A stretch of DNA of 18,817 nucleotides, taken from contig CALJKQ010000027.1 of the NCBI GenBank assembly GCA_937973565.1, forward strand, positions 1 to 18,817, given 5' to 3'. Position numbers and translations under genes: made by a program. The notes beneath the pieces are model-generated. The model did not search any database. It had not been told where the DNA came from and saw nothing but the letters and a program-made list of their open reading frames with translations. The DNA is from an uncultured Saprospiraceae bacterium. GTDB lineage: Bacteria > Bacteroidota > Bacteroidia > Chitinophagales > Saprospiraceae. Within the stretch, counting starts at the first letter, position 1, and each line of letters opens with the position of its first letter. Of the stretch, positions 9,187 through 16,292 are shown piece by piece.

Positions 9187-10413
9187 ATGACAAAGACTTT
9201 TTTACTTGCCATTGCTTCTTCCTTTACATTCTTCCTTATTTCTTGCAGTGAAGATGTTAAAAACATCAGTGAGCAAGGTGTTCCGGTTCTGGATGAAAGT
9301 TATGTTTACGAAAATCCCAAATTACCCATCGGTCTTAATGCAGCTGGAAATTTTGTGAATTTTGATCCATCCCTTGGGTTTCCCATAGTAAACAATCCTT
9401 CTACCGGTGGTGGTATATTTATTGAGGGAGGTGTGCCGATAGCAGGAGACTTCAACAATATCAACAGAACGGTTCAGGTAACCAATGCAGGTGCTGCTTT
9501 GGGTAGGGTTTTGTTTTACGACAAAAGCCTTTCACTCAATAACACCATATCCTGCGCATCCTGCCATCACCAGGACAAGGCATTCTCAGATGGATTGGCA
9601 AGCAGTCCCGGATTTGAAGGAAGACAAACCACACGAAATAGTATGGCAATTCTCAATCCCATAACCCAAAATAACTTATTCTGGGATTCGAGATCGCAAA
9701 GTATTCACGATTTGTCTCTAAGACCAGTTCAAAACCATATTGAAATGGGCATGGAAGATATGTCCTACCTAACCCGAAAATTATCTGATATTGATTACTA
9801 TGGCCCGTTATTCAATAAAGCATTTGGAAGCAATGAAATAACCTCAGAGAAAATATCAAATGCAATTTCACAATTTATTGCCTCCATCACCACAGCCGAT
9901 TCAAAATTTGACAAAGCTCAAAGAAATGAGGTACAACTTACGGAACTGGAAAATATGGGAAAAAATATATTTTTCAGTTCAAAGGCAAAATGCTCATCTT
10001 GCCATGCAGGATCCAATTTCAGTGCACCTGATGGCATGTTTGATCCCTATGGTGGTGGTTCAGGCGGAGGAGAAGATTTACGAGGTACGGCCAACATTGG
10101 ACTGGAATTGTTGCCAAAAGATTCGGGACTTGGTGATGGAAAATTCAAAATTCCTAGTTTAAGAAATGTAACATTGACAGCTCCCTACATGCATGATGGA
10201 AGGTTCAAGACATTGGAAGAAGTTTTGAATCATTATACAAGCGGTATCAAAGCCACTGCTTCCCTGGACCCCAAGTTTAAGGATGAAAGCGGCAAAGTTA
10301 AACCCTTATCTTTGAATCCATTGGAAAAGAAAGCCATTATTGCCTTCCTGGGAACTCTGCAGGACGACGTGTTTACCAAAGACCCAAAATACAGCAATCC
10401 GTTTAAAAAATAG
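9187..10413 (+). CDS. Di-haem cytochrome c peroxidase (CcpA/MauG family), lipoprotein
   Basis: A periplasmic di-haem peroxidase that would reduce hydrogen peroxide with electrons from small cytochromes, or a MauG-like oxidase. With ATG 9187 it is 408 residues; a TTG at 9160 is in frame but upstream of the natural leader. The leader ends FFLISC, so Cys20 is a likely lipid anchor. Two haem-binding motifs are present: CASCH at about 123-127 and CSSCH at about 269-273. The segment RNSMAILNP follows the first haem, and PYMHDGRFKTLEEVLNHY near the C-terminus (Met about 335) is the family signature. A Gly-rich loop (YGGGSGGGEDLRG) lies after the second haem. An N-terminal extension of about 90 residues precedes the first haem. 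Class is firm; peroxidase versus another di-haem oxidase cannot be settled here. Confidence 0.93.
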   Translation: MTKTFLLAIASSFTFFLISCSEDVKNISEQGVPVLDESYVYENPKLPIGLNAAGNFVNFDPSLGFPIVNNPSTGGGIFIEGGVPIAGDFNNINRTVQVTNAGAALGRVLFYDKSLSLNNTISCASCHHQDKAFSDGLASSPGFEGRQTTRNSMAILNPITQNNLFWDSRSQSIHDLSLRPVQNHIEMGMEDMSYLTRKLSDIDYYGPLFNKAFGSNEITSEKISNAISQFIASITTADSKFDKAQRNEVQLTELENMGKNIFFSSKAKCSSCHAGSNFSAPDGMFDPYGGGSGGGEDLRGTANIGLELLPKDSGLGDGKFKIPSLRNVTLTAPYMHDGRFKTLEEVLNHYTSGIKATASLDPKFKDESGKVKPLSLNPLEKKAIIAFLGTLQDDVFTKDPKYSNPFKK

Positions 10414-10486
10414 GTTTTCGGTATCAATTGACCCCTTCCGCAGGGCCTAAGATTGGGAAAGGCATCGTATGCTTGTTCAAATTCAC

Positions 10487-10494
10487 TATTTTTG
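10487..10494 (+). promoter_or_regulatory. Candidate -7 box (TATTTTTG) before the TPR lipoprotein
   Basis: TATTTTTG fits the TAnnTTTG -7 element. No good TTG lies 17-23 bases upstream (the nearest, 10473-10475, is only 11 bases away), and the ATG at 10507 would leave a leader of only a few bases. Plausible but unproven. Confidence 0.35.
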
Positions 10495-10506
10495 TGCAAA
10501 AATTAC

Positions 10507-11259
10507 ATGCCAACGATTTTAAGATTTTTCCCATTCTTAGGCTTTATGTTTTTATTTGCCTGTAAAAAGAATATTCCAGACGCCCCCGCAAAAAAGGAAG
10601 CCATTTACAGCCAATATGATGCATTTGACTTTCAAGCCGAAGGGATGAAATATTTCAATACGGAACCGGAAAAAGCAGCACCCGCTTTTCTAAAGGCCGC
10701 TCAGGCGTATCTCCAGAATAAAATGGAAAAAGATGCAGGCATCTGTCTTGGCAATGTAGCCCATCTTTATGAGGAGCGCTTCCAAAAACCCGATTCAGCA
10801 CTCATACTTTCTCAAAAGTCTTTGGAATATGCGCTGGCTACCAACGACACCCTCAATACTGCTCACGGTTATCGCTACACCGGTTTTCTCACCGGTATTT
10901 TGGGTAATGCGGATGCAGGGATTGAGCTGATCAAAAAGGCTTTTCCATACTATGAAATGATGCATAATAAAGATGGCCTTGCCGTAGCCCAATATGATAT
11001 GGCCAGGGTCTATGGTGAAAATGAAAGATGGTCTGAATCACTTGCCAGCCTTAATGCATCAACTGCCTATTTCAAAGAAAAGACCAACCTGCAAAGAGTA
11101 TTCAATAACAATGTCTACGCCATGAAAATATTCAAAAGCAGCAACAATACCGGCGAGTACACCCGGGTGGTAAACGAGAATGAATATTTAATCAAGACCG
11201 GTAAAATAAATCCGACACTTCAGCAGAAGTACATTGATATGCTCGATAAAACAAAATAA
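10507..11259 (+). CDS. TPR-like lipoprotein
   Basis: 250 residues from ATG 10507, chosen because the leader MPTILRFFPFLGFMFLFAC then gives a compact lipoprotein signal (Cys19); an upstream in-frame TTG at 10453 adds an unlikely extension. The rest is helical with degenerate tetratricopeptide units: FLKAAQAYLQNKMEKDAGIC, ALILSQKSLEYALATNDTLN and GLAVAQYDMARVYGENERWS are successive helix pairs of the type found in sensor-kinase-linked and lipoprotein TPR domains. No catalytic motif is seen. Its stop is two bases before the ATG of the lactonase-like gene, so the two form an operon. Role unknown; a scaffold or binding protein is the safe reading. Confidence 0.75.
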   Translation: MPTILRFFPFLGFMFLFACKKNIPDAPAKKEAIYSQYDAFDFQAEGMKYFNTEPEKAAPAFLKAAQAYLQNKMEKDAGICLGNVAHLYEERFQKPDSALILSQKSLEYALATNDTLNTAHGYRYTGFLTGILGNADAGIELIKKAFPYYEMMHNKDGLAVAQYDMARVYGENERWSESLASLNASTAYFKEKTNLQRVFNNNVYAMKIFKSSNNTGEYTRVVNENEYLIKTGKINPTLQQKYIDMLDKTK

Positions 11260-11261
11260 AA

Positions 11262-12434
11262 ATGGCAGAATTCCGCAACAGTATCTTACTATTTGTGATG
11301 GCTTCTTATCTCTTCTCAGGAATTTCCTGCAGTGAAGAAAAGCAAAACAATACGAATACCAAATACCATTTTTTCGTAGGAACCTATACGCAAAAAGAAG
11401 GTCACGTCGATGGTAAAGGCAAGGGTATATATGATATTACACTTGACATTGAAAATAAAAAAATGACCATCAATGGCATCATTCAGGATTTGATCAATCC
11501 AAGCTTTCTATGCCAGATCGATTCTTTTAATCTGCTGGCAGTAAACGAAATCAGTCCCAACCCACAAAATTATCCGGGCAGGATTAGCAGGATTGAGTTG
11601 AATAAAGACAGTACTTACCGAAAAGCCCAGGAAGCAGGCACTTACGGCAACGCACCATGTCACATCACTTATTCTAAAGAAGCCGGGATGTATGCTGTTA
11701 CCAATTATTTGGGAGGTCAGTTGGTTTTTGGCTCGATAACTCCCAAAGGAGAACTGGCCAACGATTTGTCTCAGCTTACTTTTACCGGTAAAGGTACCCA
11801 CCCCAGACAGGAAGCAAGCCATCTTCACCAGGCATTGTTTACCGCGGATGGCGGTCGATTGCTGGTATCCGACCTCGGCAGCGACAAAATCTATGTTTTA
11901 CAGGTAGATAAGTCCACAAAAAAAATTGAACCTATACCTGTATTTGAATTCAGCCTTTCTCCTGGCAGTGGACCAAGACATATGTGCTGGGGATCCCAAA
12001 AAGACCAATTATTCATCGTTGAGGAGCTAGCAAACCGTGTGACATATTGCCAATATGACACTATTAACGGTAACATAACCGCTATGAACTCAGTATCCAT
12101 TTTATCGGGAACAAATGCCGCATCCAATACGGGGGCAGATATTCATTTAAGCCCTGCCGGAAATTCAATATTTGTAAGCAGCAGAGGAGAAAATAATATT
12201 GTTATGATTCCATTTGAAAGCGGAAAATTGGGTTCACCTCAATTTGTTTCAAGTCAAGGTAAAACTCCCCGAAATTTTACATTTACCAAAGACGGAAAAT
12301 ATCTGCTTGTAGCCAACCAGGACAGTGGCAATATTGTGATTTATGAAAACAATGGAAATGGAAAAGTGAAGGCTTTATTTGAAGTAGAAATACCAAGTCC
12401 TGTTTGTTTAGTGGAAAAATATTCAACTATATGA
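11262..12434 (+). CDS. Lactonase-family seven-bladed beta-propeller protein (6-phosphogluconolactonase-like), exported
   Basis: 390 residues of the lactonase/YbhE-like propeller family, whose characterised members hydrolyse 6-phosphogluconolactone or lactonise related sugars. Family landmarks are the opening FFVGTYTQKEG, the central RQEASHLHQALFTADGGRLL followed by VSDLGSDKIYVLQVD, the GSGPRHMCW segment and the closing PRNFTFTKDGKYLLVANQDS. The N-terminus (LFVMASYLFSGISC) reads as a lipoprotein leader with Cys23, so the protein is probably exported, whereas the E. coli enzyme is cytosolic; its substrate may therefore be an extracytoplasmic sugar lactone, or it may be a binding propeller. It starts two bases after the TPR lipoprotein. 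Family is firm; the precise reaction is inferred. Confidence 0.88.
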   Translation: MAEFRNSILLFVMASYLFSGISCSEEKQNNTNTKYHFFVGTYTQKEGHVDGKGKGIYDITLDIENKKMTINGIIQDLINPSFLCQIDSFNLLAVNEISPNPQNYPGRISRIELNKDSTYRKAQEAGTYGNAPCHITYSKEAGMYAVTNYLGGQLVFGSITPKGELANDLSQLTFTGKGTHPRQEASHLHQALFTADGGRLLVSDLGSDKIYVLQVDKSTKKIEPIPVFEFSLSPGSGPRHMCWGSQKDQLFIVEELANRVTYCQYDTINGNITAMNSVSILSGTNAASNTGADIHLSPAGNSIFVSSRGENNIVMIPFESGKLGSPQFVSSQGKTPRNFTFTKDGKYLLVANQDSGNIVIYENNGNGKVKALFEVEIPSPVCLVEKYSTI

Positions 12435-12484
12435 CACTGACAATCAAAACATTAAATTTACAAGTTCATTTTTTTTCACATTTT

Positions 12485-12510
12485 GGTAACATTTTAAAAA
12501 CACCTTCGTC
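12485..12510 (+). promoter_or_regulatory. Candidate ECF sigma-dependent promoter (GGTAAC-N16-CGTC)
   Basis: GGTAAC at 12485-12490 and CGTC at 12507-12510 are separated by 16 bases. This is the generic ECF promoter layout (AAC-containing -35 and CGTC -10), placed just before an ECF sigma gene, where autoregulation is common. The predicted transcript would begin only a few bases before the ATG at 12522. Confidence 0.5.
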
Positions 12511-12521
12511 ATACTTCAAAC

Positions 12522-13025
12522 ATGCAAAACGAAAATAATTTGTTCAAGCAAATAGAAGTTTTCAAAAACAAACTCTTCCGTTATGCACTGAACATGTTGA
12601 AAAACGAGCTGGATGCAGAAGATGTCATCCAGGAATTACTGGTCAGAATTTGGCAACGAAAAGACCAATTTGACCTGATTGAAAATAAGGAAGCATGGTG
12701 TATGACTGTGACCCGCAATTTGTGTATCGACAAGATACGAACCAGAAAGCAAAATTCACAGGATATCTCTGATTACCACTTTATTGCAGATCACGGTGCG
12801 CCACCTGATATCATCACTGAAGACAGAGAGAACCTAAAGATTGTAATGGACGTACTCAATTCATTGCCCGAAAATCAAAAGGAAATCATACACTTGCGTG
12901 ATGTTGAAGGCTACACTTATAAGGAAATAGCAGAATTAACCGGGTTGTCTGAAGATCAGGTAAAAGTCAATCTTTTCAGAGCCCGCCAACGACTTAAAGA
13001 AAAATTAAAGAACTTTAAATATTGA
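12522..13025 (+). CDS. ECF-type RNA polymerase sigma factor
   Basis: 167 residues with the two ECF domains and nothing else. Region 2 spans about 18-75 (FRYALNMLKNELDAEDVIQE, then RIWQRKDQF and the TRNLCIDKIR helix for -10 recognition); region 4 spans about 112-162 (LPENQKEIIHLRDVEGYTYK, then EIAELTGLSEDQVKVNLFRA helix-turn-helix for -35 recognition). The linker is short. Its stop overlaps the next gene's ATG by one base (TGATG), tying its expression to the membrane protein behind it. An ECF-like promoter lies directly upstream, so it may drive its own operon. No extra C-terminal domain is present. Confidence 0.95.
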   Translation: MQNENNLFKQIEVFKNKLFRYALNMLKNELDAEDVIQELLVRIWQRKDQFDLIENKEAWCMTVTRNLCIDKIRTRKQNSQDISDYHFIADHGAPPDIITEDRENLKIVMDVLNSLPENQKEIIHLRDVEGYTYKEIAELTGLSEDQVKVNLFRARQRLKEKLKNFKY

Positions 13026-13684
13026 TGAGAACGATGGATACTCTATATATAGAAACATTATTGGAAAAATTCTGGAATGCAGAAACGACAGACCAGGAAG
13101 AAGCTACACTGAAAGAATATTTTAATCAGGATGCTGTCGATCCTGTTTTTGAATATGCAAAACCATTTTTTGTTGTCATGGATGAAAGTGCCGAAATCGT
13201 ACCAGATTTGACTGCCTCTGTGATGCATAAATTACTCGAAAAATACTATCAGGCGGAGACCACACTGGAAGAAGAGTCCATACTTAAGGCCTATTTTACC
13301 CAAGAGTCGATCAGTGAAGAATTGAAACCGCATGCCCCCATTTTCAGGTCATTTGAAATGGTTGCCCATGTGGAAATGAAAAAGGGTTTAAGCATAGACC
13401 ACCTTAAAACTAAACCAACCAGGATCATTAGTCTCACCTGGGTAAAGGTGGCCGCAGCTGCCGTATTCTTTGTAGTGGGTGGTTATTTTGTCATGCAACA
13501 TGCGAATCAACCTGAGGTAAAAACCATGGCGAAGGCCAGATACATTGAACCTGACAATCCGGAAGAAGCATTGGAATATACCTTGAAAGCACTTGCTATG
13601 GTTTCAAGAAAATATAAAAAAGGTGAGGCTCAGTTGTTGGAAGGAATGAGAACCATCAATGAAGCCAAAGGAGCCGGAAATTAA
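13025..13684 (+). CDS. Single-pass membrane protein with duplicated N-terminal module, probable anti-sigma factor/regulator
   Basis: 219 residues from ATG 13025 (overlapping the sigma stop as TGATG). Residues about 12-48 and 70-107 are two copies of one module: LLEKFWNAETTDQEEATLKE against LLEKYYQAETTLEEESILKA, each followed by YF, an acidic stretch and an aromatic-proline end (YAKPF, HAPIF). By hand 15 of the first 27 residues are identical. One membrane helix follows (about 136-157, WVKVAAAAVFFVVGGYFVMQ), then a short C-terminal tail with EEALEYTLKALAMVSRKYKK. With the modules facing the cytoplasm next to an ECF sigma, an anti-sigma role is the natural inference, but the zinc anti-sigma motif (HxxxCxxC) is absent and the fold is not one I can name. 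Followed by three DUF4252 genes. Confidence 0.75.
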   Translation: MRTMDTLYIETLLEKFWNAETTDQEEATLKEYFNQDAVDPVFEYAKPFFVVMDESAEIVPDLTASVMHKLLEKYYQAETTLEEESILKAYFTQESISEELKPHAPIFRSFEMVAHVEMKKGLSIDHLKTKPTRIISLTWVKVAAAAVFFVVGGYFVMQHANQPEVKTMAKARYIEPDNPEEALEYTLKALAMVSRKYKKGEAQLLEGMRTINEAKGAGN

Positions 13685-13719
13685 TTTTAAAAACAATAAA
13701 TAAAGAAAAGAAATATTCA

Positions 13720-14232
13720 ATGAGATCAATTATTACGGTACTTGCTTTGCTGATCACTACCCTGTCTTGCTGGGGTCAAAACAACGCCATAGACAGATTT
13801 TTCAGTGCCTATGAAAACAATGAAAATTTTACAGTGGTATACGTAAGTCCCAAAATGTTTGAAATGGTTGCCAAAGTAACCAACGATAGTAAAAATTCAG
13901 ATATCAAAGAGTTGGTAAAAGATATTAAAGGGCTTAAAATCCTTTCCACCAATAAAGATGCTTTAAAATATTACAATGAGGCATCAAAGAAAATTCCACT
14001 GGGAGAATATGAAGTTCTGATGACCGTAAAAGACAAGGGTGACAACGTAAAGTTCCTTACAAAGGGCAATGGTGACGTAGTAGATGAATTGTTGTTGTTG
14101 GTCGGAGGAGCAAATGATTTTGTATTGATGAGTTTTGTTGGAAAACTTGATTTAAATAAGATTTCAAAACTTGCCAATAAACTCGACATACAAGGGTCTG
14201 AACATTTGGATAAATTAAAAGATAAAAAATAA
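13720..14232 (+). CDS. DUF4252-family secreted protein (copy 1)
   Basis: 170 residues. An N-terminal hydrophobic leader ends CWGQ; it could be cleaved by signal peptidase I after Gly, or Cys17 within TLSC could be lipidated. The mature part has the DUF4252 pattern: a start helix FSAYENNENFTVVYVSPKMF, a strand-turn with GLKILSTNKD, then EYEVLMTVKDKGDNVKFLTK, and a closing hydrophobic strand with LMSFVGKLDLNKISKLANKL. The function of the family is not known; members are small extracytoplasmic proteins typically encoded beside ECF sigma genes in Bacteroidota. It sits 35 bases after the regulator gene, preceded by an A/G-rich AAAGAAAAG that might help ribosome binding. The first and most typical of three tandem paralogues. 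Confidence 0.85.
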   Translation: MRSIITVLALLITTLSCWGQNNAIDRFFSAYENNENFTVVYVSPKMFEMVAKVTNDSKNSDIKELVKDIKGLKILSTNKDALKYYNEASKKIPLGEYEVLMTVKDKGDNVKFLTKGNGDVVDELLLLVGGANDFVLMSFVGKLDLNKISKLANKLDIQGSEHLDKLKDKK

Positions 14233-14277
14233 TCCAAGCCCTACCCTACTTAACCAACTAGACTACAGAAATCCATC

Positions 14278-14787
14278 ATGAAAAAATTATTTACCCTACT
14301 GCTTATTACGGCAGTCTTGGGCATGGCTCATCATGTTCAGGCTCAAAGATCGGTTAAGAAATTATTTTGCGAAGCGAAGAAAGAAGGTTATAGTTTTGCC
14401 ATAACTGTACCCGGATGGTTGGCCAGAAAAGGTCTGAATTTAGTGACAAAGCATACCATGTCTGAAGATAAAGACAAATGGATGAGCCTGGTTGATAACA
14501 TAAAAGGTGTTCGATTTTTGTTGAACGAAAATAGCACGGCTAAGCAACGCGACTTGTTGAAAAGCTTTGCAGCCCATGCTACACAAAATGATTTTCAACT
14601 CTATGCATCTTTTGCAGAAGGAAAAAACAAGGTTCAGTTGTTTGTAGAAGAAAAAAAAGAAAAAATTAAAAATTTGCTGTTTTTGATCAATGGAGAACAG
14701 GAGGCTATAATTGTACAAATAAAAACTGACCTGAGTCTATCTGAACTGGAACAACAAAATTTTTCATTCAAAAAAAATAATATCTAA
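14278..14787 (+). CDS. DUF4252-family secreted protein (copy 2, divergent)
   Basis: 169 residues with signal peptide (LLLITAVLGMAHHVQAQ, cleaved after Ala). The mature part keeps the family outline: an early strand YSFAITVPGWLARKGLNLVT, a GVRFLLNENST turn, a FQLYASFAEGKNKVQLFVEE hairpin and a closing KTDLSLSELEQQ. It is clearly more diverged from copies 1 and 3 than they are from each other, for instance in lacking the VKDK segment. It is Lys-rich and lies 45 bases after copy 1. No catalytic residues stand out. Assignment rests on position and on the order of strands, so it is less sure than for copy 1. Confidence 0.75.
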   Translation: MKKLFTLLLITAVLGMAHHVQAQRSVKKLFCEAKKEGYSFAITVPGWLARKGLNLVTKHTMSEDKDKWMSLVDNIKGVRFLLNENSTAKQRDLLKSFAAHATQNDFQLYASFAEGKNKVQLFVEEKKEKIKNLLFLINGEQEAIIVQIKTDLSLSELEQQNFSFKKNNI

Positions 14788-14789
14788 AG

Positions 14790-15272
14790 ATGAAAACACA
14801 GATTATTTGCGCTTTGCTTTTCACATTTATATGTTCTGTGAATTCCCAGAATTCCATCGAAACAGTATTAAGAAAATACAAAAATGATGATGGGGTAATC
14901 AGCCTCAATTTTACGGGAGATTTGTCGAAATTAATTAAAAATGAATGTGGTGATTTAAAAACCAAAATCGAATCCTGTGAAGTATTGGTATTTGATGAAA
15001 AATCAGGTATATCAGAAAGCGATAAAACCAAATTAAGGTCTGCGCTTCAAAAAGATAAATACGAGACCCTGATGAATGTAAAAGACAAAAAGGGAAAAAT
15101 CAATGTCCAGGCAATATCTACCGGTGAAACCTTAAAAAAGGTTTTTGCGGAGGTGAATACAGAAGGAAAACAAATTTACCTGATATTTACGGGCAAATTG
15201 TATTTCGAAGAACTCAGCAAATTGAATCTCAATTTTGAGGGTGGTGACGTATTTAAAAGTTTTATGGACTAA
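14790..15272 (+). CDS. DUF4252-family secreted protein (copy 3)
   Basis: 160 residues, starting two bases after copy 2. Signal peptide LLFTFICSVNSQ, cleaved after Ser. The mature part aligns by eye with copy 1: GVISLNFTGDLSKLI, then CEVLVFDEKSG, then YETLMNVKDKKGKINVQAIS (compare YEVLMTVKDKGDNVKF in copy 1) and LIFTGKLYFEELSKLNLNFE (compare MSFVGKLDLNKISKLANKL). Two cysteines, at about 53 and 63, are ten residues apart and could form a disulphide in the periplasm; copy 1 has none in its mature part and copy 2 has only one, near its N-terminus (about residue 31). It is the last gene of the operon; its stop is six bases from the end of the convergent pyrophosphohydrolase gene. Confidence 0.82.
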   Translation: MKTQIICALLFTFICSVNSQNSIETVLRKYKNDDGVISLNFTGDLSKLIKNECGDLKTKIESCEVLVFDEKSGISESDKTKLRSALQKDKYETLMNVKDKKGKINVQAISTGETLKKVFAEVNTEGKQIYLIFTGKLYFEELSKLNLNFEGGDVFKSFMD

Positions 15273-15278
15273 AAATCT

Positions 15279-15773
15279 TTATACCAAACTGGCCCTGACA
15301 ATGGTTGAGAGGTCTGCCGGTGAATAAGCAACTGACTTCAGTACCTTACCATCTTCCTTCCTGTAAACGAGGAATTCACCCTCTCTTTCTACAATATAGC
15401 TCTCCATTTGCTTTTGTTGCAGATAAAACTGTTGGGTTTGCAGGGCCTCATCCATAGACTTACAGGTCTTACTCATATTGGAACGCTGGACTTCATCAAA
15501 CAGGTCTTTGAAAATACCCGCAAGTCCCAGTTCCAAAATGGCACCAGACAAAACGTACTGAAGGTCGGCTAAGGCATCCGCAGCTTCCACAATATCTCCA
15601 TTCTCCATTGCTTCCTTAAGCTCATCCAATTCTTCTGCCAGCAATGAATACCTGAGTTTGCACCTGTCTGCAGAAGGAATTGCAGGTGCCGATAATACAG
15701 GCAGGTTGAAAACATCATGGAATTTGGCAACTGAACTCAATGCGGCTGGTTCCTGAAACTCATGTTTACTCAT
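15279..15773 (-). CDS. All-alpha NTP pyrophosphohydrolase (MazG/HisE-like)
   Basis: 164 residues from the ATG at 15773-15771; a longer frame starting at 15836 would run back through the promoter and is unlikely. The protein has the magnesium-binding signature of all-alpha NTP pyrophosphohydrolases: AEELDELKEA (EExxE, Glu47, Glu48 and Glu51) followed by EAADALADLQYVLSG (ExxD, Glu63 and Asp66). After that come EVQRSNMSKTC and a C-terminal segment YRKEDGKVLKSVAYSPADL typical of a small stand-alone subfamily also seen in phages. Such enzymes cleave nucleoside triphosphates to monophosphates and pyrophosphate, often for house-cleaning. It is convergent with the DUF4252 operon and divergent from the barrel gene at 15873. 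Substrate not predictable. Confidence 0.88.
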   Translation of the reverse strand: MSKHEFQEPAALSSVAKFHDVFNLPVLSAPAIPSADRCKLRYSLLAEELDELKEAMENGDIVEAADALADLQYVLSGAILELGLAGIFKDLFDEVQRSNMSKTCKSMDEALQTQQFYLQQKQMESYIVEREGEFLVYRKEDGKVLKSVAYSPADLSTIVRASLV

Positions 15774-15788
15774 ATTGTGAAATTTCCG

Positions 15789-15819
15789 CAAATATAAGAG
15801 AAGGGAAAAGTCATACAAA
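15789..15819 (-). promoter_or_regulatory. Strong Bacteroidota sigma-A promoter for the pyrophosphohydrolase
   Basis: On the minus strand TTTG (15819-15816), a 19-base spacer and TATATTTG (15796-15789) match the TTTG / TAnnTTTG consensus in sequence and spacing. The -7 box ends about 15 bases before the ATG at 15773, which fixes the start and excludes the longer reading frame. Confidence 0.7.
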
Positions 15820-15839
15820 TTTATTTTGCCTTGCATGGG

Positions 15840-15847
15840 TATTTTTG
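15840..15847 (+). promoter_or_regulatory. Candidate -7 box (TATTTTTG), divergent promoter
   Basis: TATTTTTG fits TAnnTTTG and is 25 bases before the ATG at 15873. The upstream TTTG at 15825-15828 is only 11 bases away, shorter than usual, so the -33 element is weak or absent. It lies back to back with the minus-strand promoter at 15789-15819. Confidence 0.45.
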
Positions 15848-15872
15848 TATGTTTACTTTAAATACGCAATAA

Positions 15873-16292
15873 ATGAAAGGCCTTTATACGTTGATTTTAA
15901 TTTTCTGCGTCCATCTTTCCTACGGACAGGTTCGCCTGGGAATAGGATCTTCTGTTATTCCGGAACAAACTTCATTTGGTGCCCAAATAAGGGGCGCCTA
16001 CCAATATACCCAGTCGGTAGCCTTTTCAGGCACTTTTGGTTACTACTTTAAAAAAGACAGCAATATTGCCATTGACCTGGATGCTCAATTCAAATTAATC
16101 GACCTCAACAGTGTTACCATCTCTCCTTTTGCCGGGGCTACCATCCGGGAAACAGCAGGCAGTTTGGGTACAGGCTTGCAGGCAGGTTTTTTCATCCTGG
16201 TTCCCACAGATGGAGTTGACATCTACATCGAACCCAAAGCAATTCTAGACAATGATACTGCGCTGGTCATTTCAGGCGGACTTTATTTTTAA
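15873..16292 (+). CDS. Small predicted outer-membrane beta-barrel protein (hypothetical)
   Basis: 139 residues: signal peptide (LYTLILIFCVHLSYG, cleaved before QVRLGIGSS), then alternating short strands with Gly/Tyr/Phe (AFSGTFGYYFKKDSNIAIDL, SLGTGLQAGFFILV) and a terminal GGLYF with C-terminal Phe, as expected of a BAM substrate. About eight strands would fit. No cysteines remain in the mature protein and no catalytic motif is seen. The last 41 bases overlap the beginning of the glycerophosphodiesterase gene in another frame. Family not recognised; barrel topology is inferred from pattern only. Confidence 0.7.
   Translation: MKGLYTLILIFCVHLSYGQVRLGIGSSVIPEQTSFGAQIRGAYQYTQSVAFSGTFGYYFKKDSNIAIDLDAQFKLIDLNSVTISPFAGATIRETAGSLGTGLQAGFFILVPTDGVDIYIEPKAILDNDTALVISGGLYF

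Noticed and set aside
15774..15836. Longer N-terminus for the pyrophosphohydrolase
   Set aside because: It would cover a consensus promoter; the ATG at 15773 just downstream of that promoter fits better.
15740..16051. Plus-strand 103-codon frame over the divergent gap
   Set aside because: Overlaps two better-supported genes and has no recognisable feature.
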